Shown in pieces: positions 44,140 through 53,533 of a stretch of DNA of 64,000 nt (position 1 is the first letter of the stretch; every line of letters begins with the position of its first letter). The notes below the pieces were generated by a model. The model was not told the origin of the DNA and searched no databases. It saw nothing but the letters and a program-made list of their open reading frames with translations. Source of the stretch: Coenobita brevimanus (Eukaryota > Arthropoda > Malacostraca > Decapoda > Coenobitidae); contig CM064664.1 in assembly GCA_032717465.1 (NCBI GenBank), positions 3,532,969 to 3,596,968 on the forward strand, in the 5' to 3' direction. Made by a program: the position numbers and the translations under genes.

Positions 44140-44490
44140 CTGTTCATTGGATCCATTTCCCCCACTGGCCTGTTTCCTTAGAGCTTTTTTCCCCCATGGC
44201 CCGATTATGTGCCACTTCCCCAGACTTATTTTCTGCCACTAATCCATTTTCTACTTGGTACTGAAACCTCTCCCTGAATTATGTTTCCCTTATAACCAAA
44301 TCCCTTTTTGGACTAATTTTCGTCATGGAATTATTTCACTCTATGACCCATTTACTACATGACCCTATTTCTAATCTGTGGGGACTTTTTTCCAGAGGCA
44401 TATTTTCCTTATTGGACTTTTCTTCCTTACTGGGTGAAACTCCTCTATTAATTAAGTTTCCACAAGAGACTTATATTCCCCTACATATAT
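44140..44490. repeat. Degenerate tandem array, unit about 17 bp
   Basis: Consecutive units start with TTT and carry ATGRCC-like cores, for example TTTCACTCTATGACCCA, TTTACTACATGACCCTA and TTTCTAATCTGTGGGGAC. Spacing is 16-18 bases, divergence is high. A similar array appears at 45338-45431. It looks like an old minisatellite. Confidence 0.5.
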
Positions 44491-44507
44491 TTCCTTCCAT
44501 TGAATAA

Positions 44508-44580
44508 TAACAGTAACAACAACAACCACCACCGCCACAACAACAACAACTACATTAATAATAATAATAATAATAATAAC

Positions 44581-44648
<68 letters not shown>

Positions 44649-44735
44649 TAAGAATAAGAATAGTAGTAGTAGTAGTAGTAGCAGTGGTAGTAATAATAAT
44701 TATGAAAACAATAATATTAATAATAATAATAAGTA
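44508..44735. repeat. Compound trinucleotide microsatellite (AAC/AAT/AGT)n
   Basis: AAC and CAC units pass into a long AAT run (about 44550-44650), then AAG and AGT units and AAT again. The apparent poly-Asn reading frame over it is an artefact. Confidence 0.95.
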
Positions 44736-44739
44736 GAAC

Positions 44740-45337
44740 ACAGTAAAATTGTCCAAGGACAATTTTTATGAAGAAAAACTTCTCACAGCCATTGCCTACT
44801 AAAAAGCCAAGTTATAATGGAGCCTTGGATTCAAATTCACTGATATTGTGCATATCACCTTAGGCATCACATTCTATTAGTCGACCAAATTTGGTGGCTG
44901 TAGCTTTAATCCTTCATGGAACATTAGGAATATACAGAACATACGGAAAAGATCCATTTATTTTTTTACCTCAGGCGGTCTCAGAGAATAATAAACCAAT
45001 ATAAACCATTTTCCTTTCAGCACTGCGTCTGCCAAAGTCTAGCTTAGGTGGTTCTTGAGATAGGGAGGCTGAATCACTTTTCTATGTTCCGGGTAACATC
45101 CAGAAATTCGGTTGACAGATTGCCACCATACTTGGCCAAAAGAAAAGGACAGCTCTCTAAGTTGACCAATTTAGAAGGCTATATGCCAAATAGCCTTTGA
45201 AGTATAGCTTTCTTATTTAATTAAAATAACAATAATGAGTGGAAAAATAAAACTTCCCATGGGGATGTGGAAAATTTTACTAAAAATTATTTGTCACAGG
45301 GATCTGTTTTTACTCTTTTATAGGCTTGTGTTTGCAT
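44740..45337. other. Non-coding, nothing recognised
   Basis: About 600 bases without supported gene or repeat. Confidence 0.4.
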
Positions 45338-45430
45338 TTGGGGCTAATTGCTCCAAGAACCAATTTCGTCATGGGCCAATTCCAGCATCAGATTATTTAC
45401 CAATGATCCTATTCCCAACAGGACGAAATT

Positions 45431-45431
<1 letters not shown>
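45338..45431. repeat. Second degenerate ~17-bp array
   Basis: Units such as AATTTCGTCATGGGCC, AATTCCAGCATCAGATT and ATTTACCAATGATCCT resemble those at 44140-44490. It is followed directly by the CA microsatellite. Confidence 0.4.

Positions 45432-45481
<50 letters not shown>
45432..45481. repeat. (CA)n microsatellite
   Basis: About 24 uninterrupted CA dinucleotides. Confidence 0.95.
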
Positions 45482-45483
<2 letters not shown>

Positions 45484-45773
45484 GGGAGTCAGAGATAGCA
45501 GACGTGCCACGTCGGCGCTCCGTACCGAGCCAGCACGGCCAGTGGCATTACCAAAATTAGTATCTCTATATGACTCAAGCTCTGTACCAGGTTAGACTAA
45601 ATGATTTTTCATTATTAAAAGAAAAAAAAATAATAAGAAGTTTAAACAAGACATGTTCAAACAGAAAAGAGAACCGAGAGGTGAAAGAATGCGCTCAGTC
45701 AGCTGAGGTTTGTTTAGACTACAGCTGCACGGGGAATGTAAGTACATGTACTCTGTGCTTTTAGTATTGCAAA

Positions 45774-46739
45774 ATGGACACATACTTTAGTAAAGCAAAT
45801 TTGGAAAAGAAAAGGGATAAAGGTAGAAAGCAAGATGATTTCTACCAAGAACTGGCTGAAGTGGAGACTCACAATAGACTAGTTGAACGTGTACACAAAC
45901 TAGAAATGGCTTTCAAAAGTGAAATTGATGAAATAAAGAAGCAGATGTACTTGCAAAAGGAAGAAATAGAAAAACTAGGAAGGGAGGCCAACAAGAAAGA
46001 CACAACCATCAGTGAACTAACAGTGGAATTGAGTACACTTAGGAAGAAAATGAGTGAAATGGCAAGTACTGTAGTCAATCACGAGAGTGTTATGGAAGAG
46101 TTAAAAAATGATACAGAGACAATTAGGCAAGTAAGCAGTCTGATAGACCAGAGCAGTGATATTGAGGAGAAGATAACACAGGTGAATGAAGCTGTGCAAA
46201 GCTACAAAAATGATGTGGAAACCACGTATGCCGAAATGGTGAAAGTAAAGAAAGACTTAGAAACAAGGGTGGAGGAAAAAAGCATTAAACAGGAAGTGAA
46301 AAGAATAATCCAAAACAATCCAAAGTTAGTCAGAGATTCAGTAGATATAAACAAATCTATAGTAATCACTGGTATAGAAGAGGAAGAAGTAAAAAACAAG
46401 ATCTCAAGAAACAAAAAGGAGATGGCAAATGTAATGAGCTTACTGAAAGAAGTATCAGAGGAAATCTGTAGTAAAGACATACAGGAACACAAAAGGTTAG
46501 GGAAATACGAGAAAAGCAAGACAAGACCTCTAAAGGTGACTTTCCAGAGTGTAAACACTGTGGAGGAGATACTAAAAAATGCAAAGAATATTATGGAAAA
46601 AGAGGAGTTCAAAAATGTATGGATAAAAAGAAGCCTAACACATGAGGAACTGGAATTACTGAAGGAGAAGAGGGAGGAAACAAAAACGAAAAAGAGGGAA
46701 GATCAGAAGAGGAGAAGAACACATTTTTTTACAAAGTAA
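45774..46739 (+). CDS. LINE E ORF1, coiled-coil RNA-binding-type protein, open
   Basis: Intact frame of 321 residues from ATG 45774 to TAA 46737. Residues ~20-190 are rich in Glu/Lys with heptad-like spacing (for example VERVHKLEMAFKSEIDEIKK), predicting a long coiled coil. Residues ~195-290 include KSIVITGIEEEE, CSKDIQEHKRLGKYEKSKTR and RPLKVTFQSVNTVEEILKNA, then VWIKRSLTHEELELLKEKRE and a basic tail. Trimerising coiled coil plus a C-terminal nucleic-acid binding region is the general plan of LINE ORF1 proteins. It binds element RNA by inference. It is the only undamaged protein of LINE E. The endonuclease frame starts ~20 bases downstream. Confidence 0.75.
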   Translation: MDTYFSKANLEKKRDKGRKQDDFYQELAEVETHNRLVERVHKLEMAFKSEIDEIKKQMYLQKEEIEKLGREANKKDTTISELTVELSTLRKKMSEMASTVVNHESVMEELKNDTETIRQVSSLIDQSSDIEEKITQVNEAVQSYKNDVETTYAEMVKVKKDLETRVEEKSIKQEVKRIIQNNPKLVRDSVDINKSIVITGIEEEEVKNKISRNKKEMANVMSLLKEVSEEICSKDIQEHKRLGKYEKSKTRPLKVTFQSVNTVEEILKNAKNIMEKEEFKNVWIKRSLTHEELELLKEKREETKTKKREDQKRRRTHFFTK

Positions 46740-46758
46740 TAGGATTGCAGGTACGAAA

Positions 46759-47533
46759 GTGGTACATAAACAGGAGGGAATAAAAAGGAGGAAGGTATTA
46801 GAACCATGTCATGACAAGTATATAAACAAGATGATAAAGTTGTTGTACTCAAATGTGGATGGAATGGTATCTAAATTACTAGAGATGAATGATTATGTCA
46901 GAGAAAATGAACAACAAATAATATGCCTAACTGAAACAAAATTACACACTAAACTTAGAGGAATACCATATATTGAGAAGAGACAGCAATTTAAAAAAAG
47001 GAGGATTAACTATAATATTAACTAAGAAAAATCTAAAAGTCAATGAAATAAAACTAGATATACCATCACAAGTAGAACTGATTGCAGTAGAGATCAACAC
47101 ATCTGAAGGGAAAGTAATTGTAGCCAATTTGTACATGCCACCCAGATCAAATACATGGGAAAGAGACGAATATGAGGACCTGGCAGAGAGTACAATTCAG
47201 AGTTTAAGATCATTACTACATAAAATGGAAGAGAAATCGGAAAGAATTATACTAACTGGATATTTTAATACAAATATAAATTGGAATACTCTAGATATAA
47301 TTAGCCAAGAAAGCTGTTGGGACCAAAAGCTCCTGGATCTCGTGCAAGAGTTTTTTCTAACGCTACATGTGAGGGAAACCACCAGAAAAAGCGGACTCGA
47401 TGTACCTTCAGTACTAGATCTAATATTTACTAGGCAAGAAAATGATATTGACAGTTTAATATATCACCCTCCACTCGGCAAAAGCGATCATGCAGTACTA
47501 AATTACAACTTCAAGATAGCATATGACAGTTAA
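46759..47533 (+). pseudogene. LINE E endonuclease, frameshifted
   Basis: The first frame to 47025 reads MIKLLYSNVDGMVSKLLEMN and IICLTETKLHTK (catalytic Glu). A frameshift near 46990 moves to the frame ending 47533: KGGLTIILTKKNL, VIVANLYMPPRSNT, IILTGYFNTNINW (family GDFN, catalytic Asp replaced by Tyr), VLDLIFTRQENDI and GKSDHAVLNYNF (SDH intact). One frameshift plus loss of the Asp indicates a dead endonuclease. Confidence 0.8.
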
Positions 47534-49036
47534 CAGCAATGAAAGGTACAAAAAGAGCCTAAACTATAAAAAGGGAAATTATCAAGACCTAAAGAAGTAT
47601 TTCTTAGAAGTTGATTGGGAAAAGAGCTTAGAGGACAAGATTTAAATGCTGTATATAAAAAATCCTGTGAATTTTATGAAATAGGAGTCCAGAAGTACAT
47701 CCCACAGCACAGAGAAGCAGATAAGAAAATACAGAAATGATTCAATACAGAATGTAAAAATTCAAAAGAAAGAAGATATTTGTTGTGGAATAGATACAGA
47801 AGACACAATAGTGAACGGGCGTATAATAATTACAAAGAGGCAAGAAACGATCATACAAGAATAAGGAGGGAAGCCCAAAAACAGTTTGGGAAGGATATAA
47901 TAAATAAAAGTAATGATCAACCAAAGTTGTTTTACAGCTACATCAGAAGCAAAACCAAAGTAAAAGATATAATACAATCCATTACGGACGAGGGAATCAC
48001 TTATACACAAGAGAAAGATATTTGTGAAGCACTAAGTAAGAATTTCCAATTAGTTTTTACAAAAGAAAAAAAATTTGAGAGGGAGTATGTGGAACATGCA
48101 TGTTCACACATACTACCAGATATACAATAGCAGAAAAAGTAATACAGGAGGAGTTACGTAAATTAGACAGAGGAAAAGCAAGTGGTCCTGATGAAATTTC
48201 ATGTTGGGTACTACGAGAATGTGCAAAGGAGTTAAGTAAACCATTATTTTTAATTTTCAAGAAATCCTTGAGTCAAGGTAAACTACCTGATATTTGGAAA
48301 AAAGCAAATATTGTCCCCTTATTCAAGAAAGGAAATAAGACAAAATCCACTCAACTACCGACCAGTATCACTGACCAGTGTTGTAAGTAAGGTATTAGAA
48401 AAGCTGATAAGAAAAGCTTGGGTAAATCATCTAGAAGAACACAGTATGATAACAGAAAGACAGTTTGGATTCAGAAAAGGAAAATCATGTGTTACTAATC
48501 TGTTAAGCCACTATGACAGAGTAACAAACACAATACAGGAAGAAGAAGGATGGGTGGACAGTATCTATTTAGATTTCAAGAAAGCTTTTGACACAGTACC
48601 ACACCAAAGACTTTTATGGAAACTGTACCATCAAGGAGGAATTCAAGGCAAACTGTTATGTTGGATGCAATATTTTCTCATAAAAAGAGAACTGAGAACA
48701 GTACTAAGAGGATACTACTCATCATGGAAAGAAGTGACTAGTGGAGTACCACAGGGCTCAGTGCTGGCACCAATCATGTTTTTAGTGAATATAAATGATA
48801 TAAACAGTAACACTGGAAATGAAAGCTATCTAAATATGTTTGCAGATGATGCAAAAATACAAAGGAGAATTACTAACACAGACTCATGTAAAGAGCTAAA
48901 AGAAGGAAGAGAGAACCTGTATTTTTTTCACAGGAAAAATCATCAGAGAAATTACCAATATGCCGGGAATCGACCCCGGGACTCTCAGGTGAGAGCCAGG
49001 CAGCATACCACTACACCACGACCAGGTGAAAGTTAA
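47534..49036 (+). pseudogene. LINE E reverse transcriptase, broken
   Basis: Linker 47780-48130: RRHNSERAYNNYKEARNDHT, PKLFYSYIRSKTKVKD. Fingers: LDRGKASGPDEISCWVLREC, LPDIWKKANIVPLFKKGNK. Frame shift near 48340, then NYRPVSLTSVVSKVLEKLIR, QFGFRKGKSCVTNLLSHYD, IYLDFKKAFDTVPHQRLLWK, VTSGVPQGSVLAPIMFLVNI and YLNMFADDAKIQRRI (FADD intact). Stops at 47646, 47740 and 48128 also break the linker. At 48904 coding text is cut by the palindrome, so codons beyond belong to the insert. Confidence 0.8.
48956..49025 (-). tRNA. tRNA-Glu(CTC)-like unit, left arm, pseudo
   Basis: Mirror of the right-arm unit on the minus strand. A box intact (reverse complement at 49008-49018). B box changed to GGGTCGATTCC (48966-48976), one base from consensus, which also breaks a T-arm pair context. 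It faces outward, away from its twin. Same anticodon loop. Confidence 0.5.
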
Positions 49037-49327
49037 CTCACGTTGTCACAATCTTGTAACCAAAGTCCCTCCGCCCCCACTGTGGGCATCAAGAGGATGA
49101 GTTAACCCCCTGGCACTCGGGCAAGTAGATGCTTTTAATCTATCCCAACCACTTACGGCAAGTCAGAATACAGGTTCTCTCTTCATTCAACTTGCCGTAA
49201 GTGTTTGGAATAGATTAAAAACATCTACTTGCCCGAGTGCCAGGGGGTTAACTCATCCTCTTGATGCCCACAGTGGGGGCGGAGGGACGTTGGTTACAAG
49301 ATTGTGACAACGTGAGTTAACTTTTAC

Positions 49328-49398
49328 CTGGTCGTGGTGTAGTGGTATGCTGCCTGGCTCTCACCTGAGAGTCCCGGGTTCGATTCCCGGCATATTGG
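49328..49398 (+). tRNA. tRNA-Glu(CTC)-like unit, right arm, probably pseudo
   Basis: A box TGGTGTAGTGG at 49335-49345 and a perfect B box GGTTCGATTCC at 49377-49387. The T arm folds perfectly (CCGGG with CCCGG around TTCGATT). The D arm folds with wobbles. The anticodon loop CTCTCAC at 49358-49364 gives anticodon CTC (Glu), but its stem has a mismatch and wobbles. The acceptor stem pairs poorly (only the terminal and innermost pairs hold). Likely a tRNA-derived sequence able to bind Pol III factors rather than a functional tRNA gene. No intron. Confidence 0.55.
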
Positions 49399-49413
49399 TA
49401 ATTTCTCTGATGA

Positions 49414-49760
49414 AGCTAAAAGAATTAAATAAACTTCATGAATGGAGTAATACATGGCAAATGGAATTCAATGTGGACAAGTGTCATGTAATCAAGTCTG
49501 GTAAAAGCGGAAAAAGACCTGATTGGGATTATAAGTTAGGAAACAAAACCCTATACACATCAGAAAGAGAGAAGGACCTAGGTGTGATTATCAATAACAG
49601 ACTACCTCCGGCTGACCACATCAGCGAGAAGGTACGGAACATGTATACACTGCTTCCAAATATGAGAATAGCATTCACATACATAAATGAGGACATGCTA
49701 AGAATGATAATAACATCATTCATTAGACCAACCCTGGAATATGCATCAGTAGTCTGGAGT
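49414..49760 (+). pseudogene. LINE E RT C-terminal part
   Basis: Resumes after the palindrome: LKELNKLHEWSNTWQMEFNV, DKCHVIKSGKSGKRPDWDY, LYTSEREKDLGVIINNRLPP, then DMLRMIITSFIRPTLEYASV and VWS, where C2 is inserted. This piece is open throughout. The last codons continue at 52908 as PHLKKHIDKIEKVHMEKHQQ. Confidence 0.8.
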
Positions 49761-49787
49761 CTATCTATCTATCTATTGCCAGACGCC

Positions 49788-51797
49788 TCAACCCCGTTTG
49801 GGGTGGCCACAAACAAATCGCCTCCAAGTCGCCCTGTCCCCCGCCATTTCACTGCCCTGCTCCCAACTCACACCCCACTGTCTCATATACCTCCCCACCC
49901 CATCCCTCCATCTCATCCTCGGCCTCCACCTCCCTCTTCCCCCCTCCACCTCACTCACATACACTCTCTTCGTCAGTCTTTCACCCTCCATCCTCTCCAC
50001 ATGGCCAAAGCACCTCAGTGTGTTCCTCATAACGCTTCCTATCACATCCACATCCACACCACAACGCTCCTTTATATCCTCATTCGTCAGCCTGTCTCTC
50101 CACGTGACTCCACAGGCTCCTCTTAAATAACTCATTTCCACTGGTCTCACTCTTGACTTGTGTCCTTCCAACAATGTCCAAGCTTCACTTCCGGACGTTA
50201 GAGTTGGTATCACAATACTGTCATGTAGTAACTTTTTCACTTCCATGCTCACTTCCCTGTTTCTTATCACTGCTTTCAAAGAACCAGCAACCTTTCTTCC
50301 CTGCTGTACCCTTTCAAGCACTTCACCCTCCAAACCTCAATCCTTACTCATCACACTACCCAAGTACTTAAACGTACTCACATTTTCCAATTCCTCACCA
50401 TCCAACCTCGCTGTACATTCACTAACTTCACCTCTCTCAAAGACCATCACTTTACTCTTCCCTACATTCACCTTTAGATTCCGTTTCTTACACACTCTCT
50501 CAAACTCATCCACCAAGCCATGCAGCTCCCCTTCGTCTCCATTCAACAACACAGTATCATCTGCAAACAACAGTACAGGGAGTTTCCAAACACTATCCTC
50601 TCACCAGGACCACTCTAACATCCACTACCCTACCTTGTACCTCTTTTATTACCCCATCCATGTACAGATTGAACAACCATGGAGACATGACACATCCCTG
50701 TTTCAAACCAACTTTCAAAGAGAAAAATTCACTTAGTTCACCATCCACACGCACTGCAGCCTTCGCACCATCGTACATACTCTTCACAGCATTCAACAAC
50801 TTCCCATCTACTCCATATATTCTTAACACTTTCCACAATCCTTGTCTATCCACCCTGTCATGTGTTTTCTCCAAATCCATGAAAGCCGCATACAACTTAT
50901 TTCCCTTTTCTAGAAACTTTTCCACTAAAGATCTAAAAATGAATATCTGATCTACACAACCTCTTCCCTTCCTAAAGCCTCCCTGTTCTTCTCCAACTAA
51001 TTTTATGTTCTTTCTCTAACTCTGTCTATAAGTATCCTACCATACACTTTTCCTATTATACTAAGAAGACAAATGCCCCTGTGATTACCACACACTTCTT
51101 TTTCCCCTTTTCCTTTGTACAAGGGAATAATTATACCTGACTTCCAATCCTCCGGGACTCTACCTTCCTCCCAGGCCAATCTGCACATCTTCCACATCCA
51201 TTCTACTATTATCTTTCCCCCATGCTTCAGCATTTCACCACACACTCCATCAATTCCTGGGGCTTTCCCTGATTTAACTTTCTTCACTGCTTCCACAACT
51301 TCTGTCCTACTGATTTCTTCCTGTCTTCTCACCTCCCTCCTTCTCCCAGCCATTCCCCAGCCACTTATACTCGCATTACTTCCATCCTCTACGTTCAACA
51401 ATTCCTTAAAGTGTTCTCTCCATCTGCTCACTTTTTCTCCCTTCTCCACTAGTAATCTACCATTTCTATCTTTCACTCCCCTGCTAACTTCACTTCCACC
51501 CTGTCTTACTCTTTTCACTTCTCTCCAGAACATTTTCTTACAGTCCCTCCACTTTACACTCAAATTCCTTCCAAATTCCTCATCCACTCTCTTCTTACTC
51601 TCTCTTACTAATCTTTTCACCTCTCTCTTCCTTTCCACATATAACTCTCTCTTCCGCCTCTCAACTTCTTCCACGCCCCTATTTCTCATCCATTCATTGT
51701 ATGCTTTCTTCTTTTGTGCCACAGCCTGTCTCACCTCTTGAGTCCACCACGCTGTTCCTTGCACCCCCCTCCGCCTTCTCTTTCTTCCACACACCAC
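49788..51797 (-). pseudogene. LINE C2 reverse transcriptase half, broken
   Basis: Frame 51797-51003: KAYNEWMRNRGVEEVERRKR, LLNVEDGSNASISGWGMAGR, GKAPGIDGVCGEML, IIPLYKGKGEKEVCGNHRG, then a deletion/frameshift in the EELVGEEQGG segment near 51000. Frame 50925-50593: AAFMDLEKTHDRVDRQG (family EKAYDR), VGLKQGCVMSPWLFNLYMDG. Then MFADDTVLLNGDEGEL (FADD intact) in 50570-50337, and the C-terminal part 50333-49788 with GSEAWTLLEGHK, FGHVERM, RWRPRMRW and HPKRG. Three or more frameshifts. Confidence 0.8.
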
Positions 51798-51800
51798 ATC

Positions 51801-52859
51801 TCATGCTGCACAAATTTCTTCTGTAAATATCTTACACACACCTTCCACGTCTCCCATCTGCTCCAACTCATATTTGCCCAATCGTTCCCCCACTTCTCTC
51901 TTATACTCGGCCTTTTTCTCATCCTCTTGTAACCTTTCCACTCTCCTTGCAACTACTCCTTCCTCTCGTCTTTCCCTTCTTCTATTCCTCCATCTTACTT
52001 GAATTCTAATTCTGGCCACCACGAAGTAGTGGTCAGAAAGTCCACTCCCCCAACCTCTATACACTCTTGCATCCTTTACACATCTTCGCATCCTTTCATC
52101 CACACACACATAATCAATCATTGCCTTCCTTTCATTCAGTTCACCACCCACCCTTCTCATCACTCGCCATGTATACCTGTGGATCATTTTATGCCTGAAG
52201 AGGGTATTGGCTATCACCAACCCCCTCCCAGCACAAATGTCCACTAACGCACTCCCGTTCTCATCTATCTCAGCAGGCACACCCCACTCACCAACTATTC
52301 CATCCACCTTCACATTCCCAACTTTACCATTCATATCACCAATCAAAAACACTCTCTCATTCCTTCCAAACTTTTCCATGCACACTTCCACATTTGTCCA
52401 GAACTCTTCTCTCACTCTTGTAGCACGATCTTGCGTTGGTGCATACACACACACAATCGCCCACATTTGTATTCCAACTTTCAACTTTACCCACACAATC
52501 CTTGACGCAACTGATCCATACTGTCTTATGCTCCTCTTCCATCTTTTACTCACAACTATACACACTCCTTCCTTTGCCCTCTCATTCTCACCTACTCCTG
52601 CACATCTACCCCATCCATACTCCCATTCTCTCACACTTTCTCCTCCCCATTTTGTTTCAGTTATTCCACATACATCCACTTTCGCACCCTCAAGCACCTG
52701 GACAATCTCTCTCTCTTTCACCTCATCATTCGCTCCTCTTACATTCCATGTACTCATTACCAAGTCCTTTGTCCGGTCCTGGGTCGTCATCGTTTGGTCA
52801 GTCCTTGTCCGAGGCCTCTTGTTTGTTTTTTTAGTTAGTTGTTTTCCGGGGAGGGGCAC
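51801..52859 (-). pseudogene. LINE C2 endonuclease half, intact up to a TGA
   Basis: Open from the 5' UTR to TGA at 51801. Likely start at one of the Met codons near 52790-52750 (MTTQDRTKDLVM, then STWNVRGANDEVKE). All endonuclease motifs are intact: WNVRG, GITETKW, VYAPTQDR, LIGDMNGKVGN, AMIDYVCVDE and SDHYFVVAR. The TGA lies in EEICAA-stop-DVVCG, where C3 has Cys. The RT half follows in the same frame at 51797. It is the best reference endonuclease in this window. Confidence 0.8.
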
Positions 52860-52874
52860 TAACCCTTCGCCAAC

Positions 52875-52902
52875 CCTTTTAGTCGCCTTTTACGACAAGC
52901 AG
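52875..52902 (-). promoter_or_regulatory. Conserved 5' terminal motif of LINE C2
   Basis: On the minus strand the element starts CCCTGCTTGTCGTAAAAGGC and continues GACTAAAA. The motif recurs in D1 (11664-11692). Because C2 has a defined 5' junction, this is the true 5' terminus of family C. Role as promoter or RNA signal is inference. Confidence 0.55.
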
Positions 52903-52907
52903 GGAGT

Positions 52908-53196
52908 CCTCATCTCAAAAAACACATAGACAAGATTGAAAAAGTACATATGGAGAAGCATCAGCAAGAGGACACTGCAAAAAACTGCATAAGAAGAGAG
53001 GTGATAAAGACGTAAGGAAATTCAGTTTCCCAAACAGAGAATTGATCAATGGAATGCACTACCGAATGAAATAGTGTGTGCCAAACCAATTCACAAATTT
53101 AAGGATATGTACGATAAATATGGTTTAAGACACGGGACAGTACGAGCTTGACTCATTCCTGTAACGATACAATTAGGTAAGATACAATTAGGTAAG
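52908..53196 (+). pseudogene. LINE E C-terminus and 3' end
   Basis: Continues SPHLKKHIDKIEKVHMEKHQ, then shifted text QWNALPNEIVCAKPIHKFKD and YDKYGLRHGTVRA, ending in a stop, followed by the duplicated GATACAATTAGGTAA tail. The phrase with W.ALP and HKFK is characteristic of CR1/L2-type C-termini. Confidence 0.7.
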
Positions 53197-53197
53197 A

Positions 53198-53217
53198 ACA
53201 CACACACACACACAGAT

Positions 53218-53297
<80 letters not shown>
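53198..53297. repeat. (CA)n then (TA)n microsatellite
   Basis: A short CA run (53198-53214) followed by ~40 TA dinucleotides (53217-53297), directly after the 3' tail of LINE E and before the SINE-like sequence. Confidence 0.95.
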
Positions 53298-53299
<2 letters not shown>

Positions 53300-53459
53300 A
53301 GCCTTTGTGGTGGTACAGTAGTAAAGTGTGCGTTTTCATACACTGAAGAATGAGGGTTTGCGCCCCGACGGAGTAATAAAAGTTGGAAGCATTCTTCCGA
53401 CCACATACTGCTTGGTGGACATAAATGGTGCTGTGGTTGAACCAGTGTCACATATTATA
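53298..53459 (+). mobile_element. Candidate degenerate tRNA-derived SINE
   Basis: Starts GGAGCCTTTGTGGTGGTACAG, with an A-box-like TGGTACAGTAG (53311-53321) and a weak B-box-like GGTTTGCGCCC (53355-53365), spaced 44 bases. A tRNA-unrelated body (CATTCTTCCGACCACATACT) follows. The B box has two mismatches. No poly-A or target duplication could be found; a TA tract precedes it. Confidence 0.35.
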
Positions 53460-53533
53460 AATTTTTTTTTTCTTTAAATAGCAGAACGGAGGAAGGAAAA
53501 ACAAATGAATAAAAAAATAATCCATACACCAGA

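Larger units (their letters stand above)
48905..49413. mobile_element. 509-bp palindromic insert with two outward-facing tRNA-like units
   Basis: An 11-bp target duplication AGCTAAAAGAA lies at 48894-48904 and 49414-49424 inside the LINE E RT; deleting the insert and one repeat restores DSCKELKEL-type coding. Two 224-nt arms, 48940-49163 and 49190-49413, are reverse complements with roughly 7 mismatches (about 97 percent). The 26-nt loop (49164-49189) contains AATACAGGTTCTCTCTTC, the exact reverse complement of 48906-48923 in the left spacer outside the arm. Each arm ends near the outside with a tRNA-like unit. No protein. It is not a standard tRNA-headed SINE because the tRNA-like part lies at the distal end of each arm. 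Confidence 0.85.
49761..52902 (-). mobile_element. RTE-like LINE family C, copy C2, full length, in LINE E
   Basis: Minus strand. 3' tail of CTAT units at 49761-49776; 5' end at the CCCTGCTTGTCGTAAAAGGC motif (52902 downward). GGAGT is duplicated at 49756-49760 and 52903-52907, and LINE E reads across (EYASVVWS then PHLKKHIDKIEK). This makes C2 the only copy here with both ends and target duplication defined. Polyprotein broken in the RT half. Confidence 0.9.
45560..53196 (+). mobile_element. LINE E, CR1/L2-like, cut by a palindromic element and by C2
   Basis: Plus-strand LINE with separate ORF1 (coiled coil), endonuclease and RT. Pieces: 45560-48904, 49414-49760 and 52908-53196. Insertions: the 509-bp palindrome (48905-49413) and LINE C2 (49761-52902). 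The 3' end carries two copies of GATACAATTAGGTAA (about 53166-53195); short tandem repeats at the 3' terminus are typical of CR1/L2 LINEs. RT wording (YLDFKKAFDTVPHQRLL, SGVPQGSVLAP, FADDAKI) also fits that group. The 5' border is uncertain. Confidence 0.8.

Noticed and set aside
44500..44736. Open frame encoding a long poly-Asn run
   Set aside because: It is simply the AAT/AAC microsatellite read in one frame.
49021..49320. Rho-independent-type terminator from the palindrome
   Set aside because: The stem is hundreds of bases long, has no downstream T run and lies in eukaryotic DNA.
49328..49398. Functional tRNA-Glu gene
   Set aside because: Boxes and T arm are good, but the acceptor stem does not pair and the anticodon stem is weak. 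Kept only as a tRNA-like unit.
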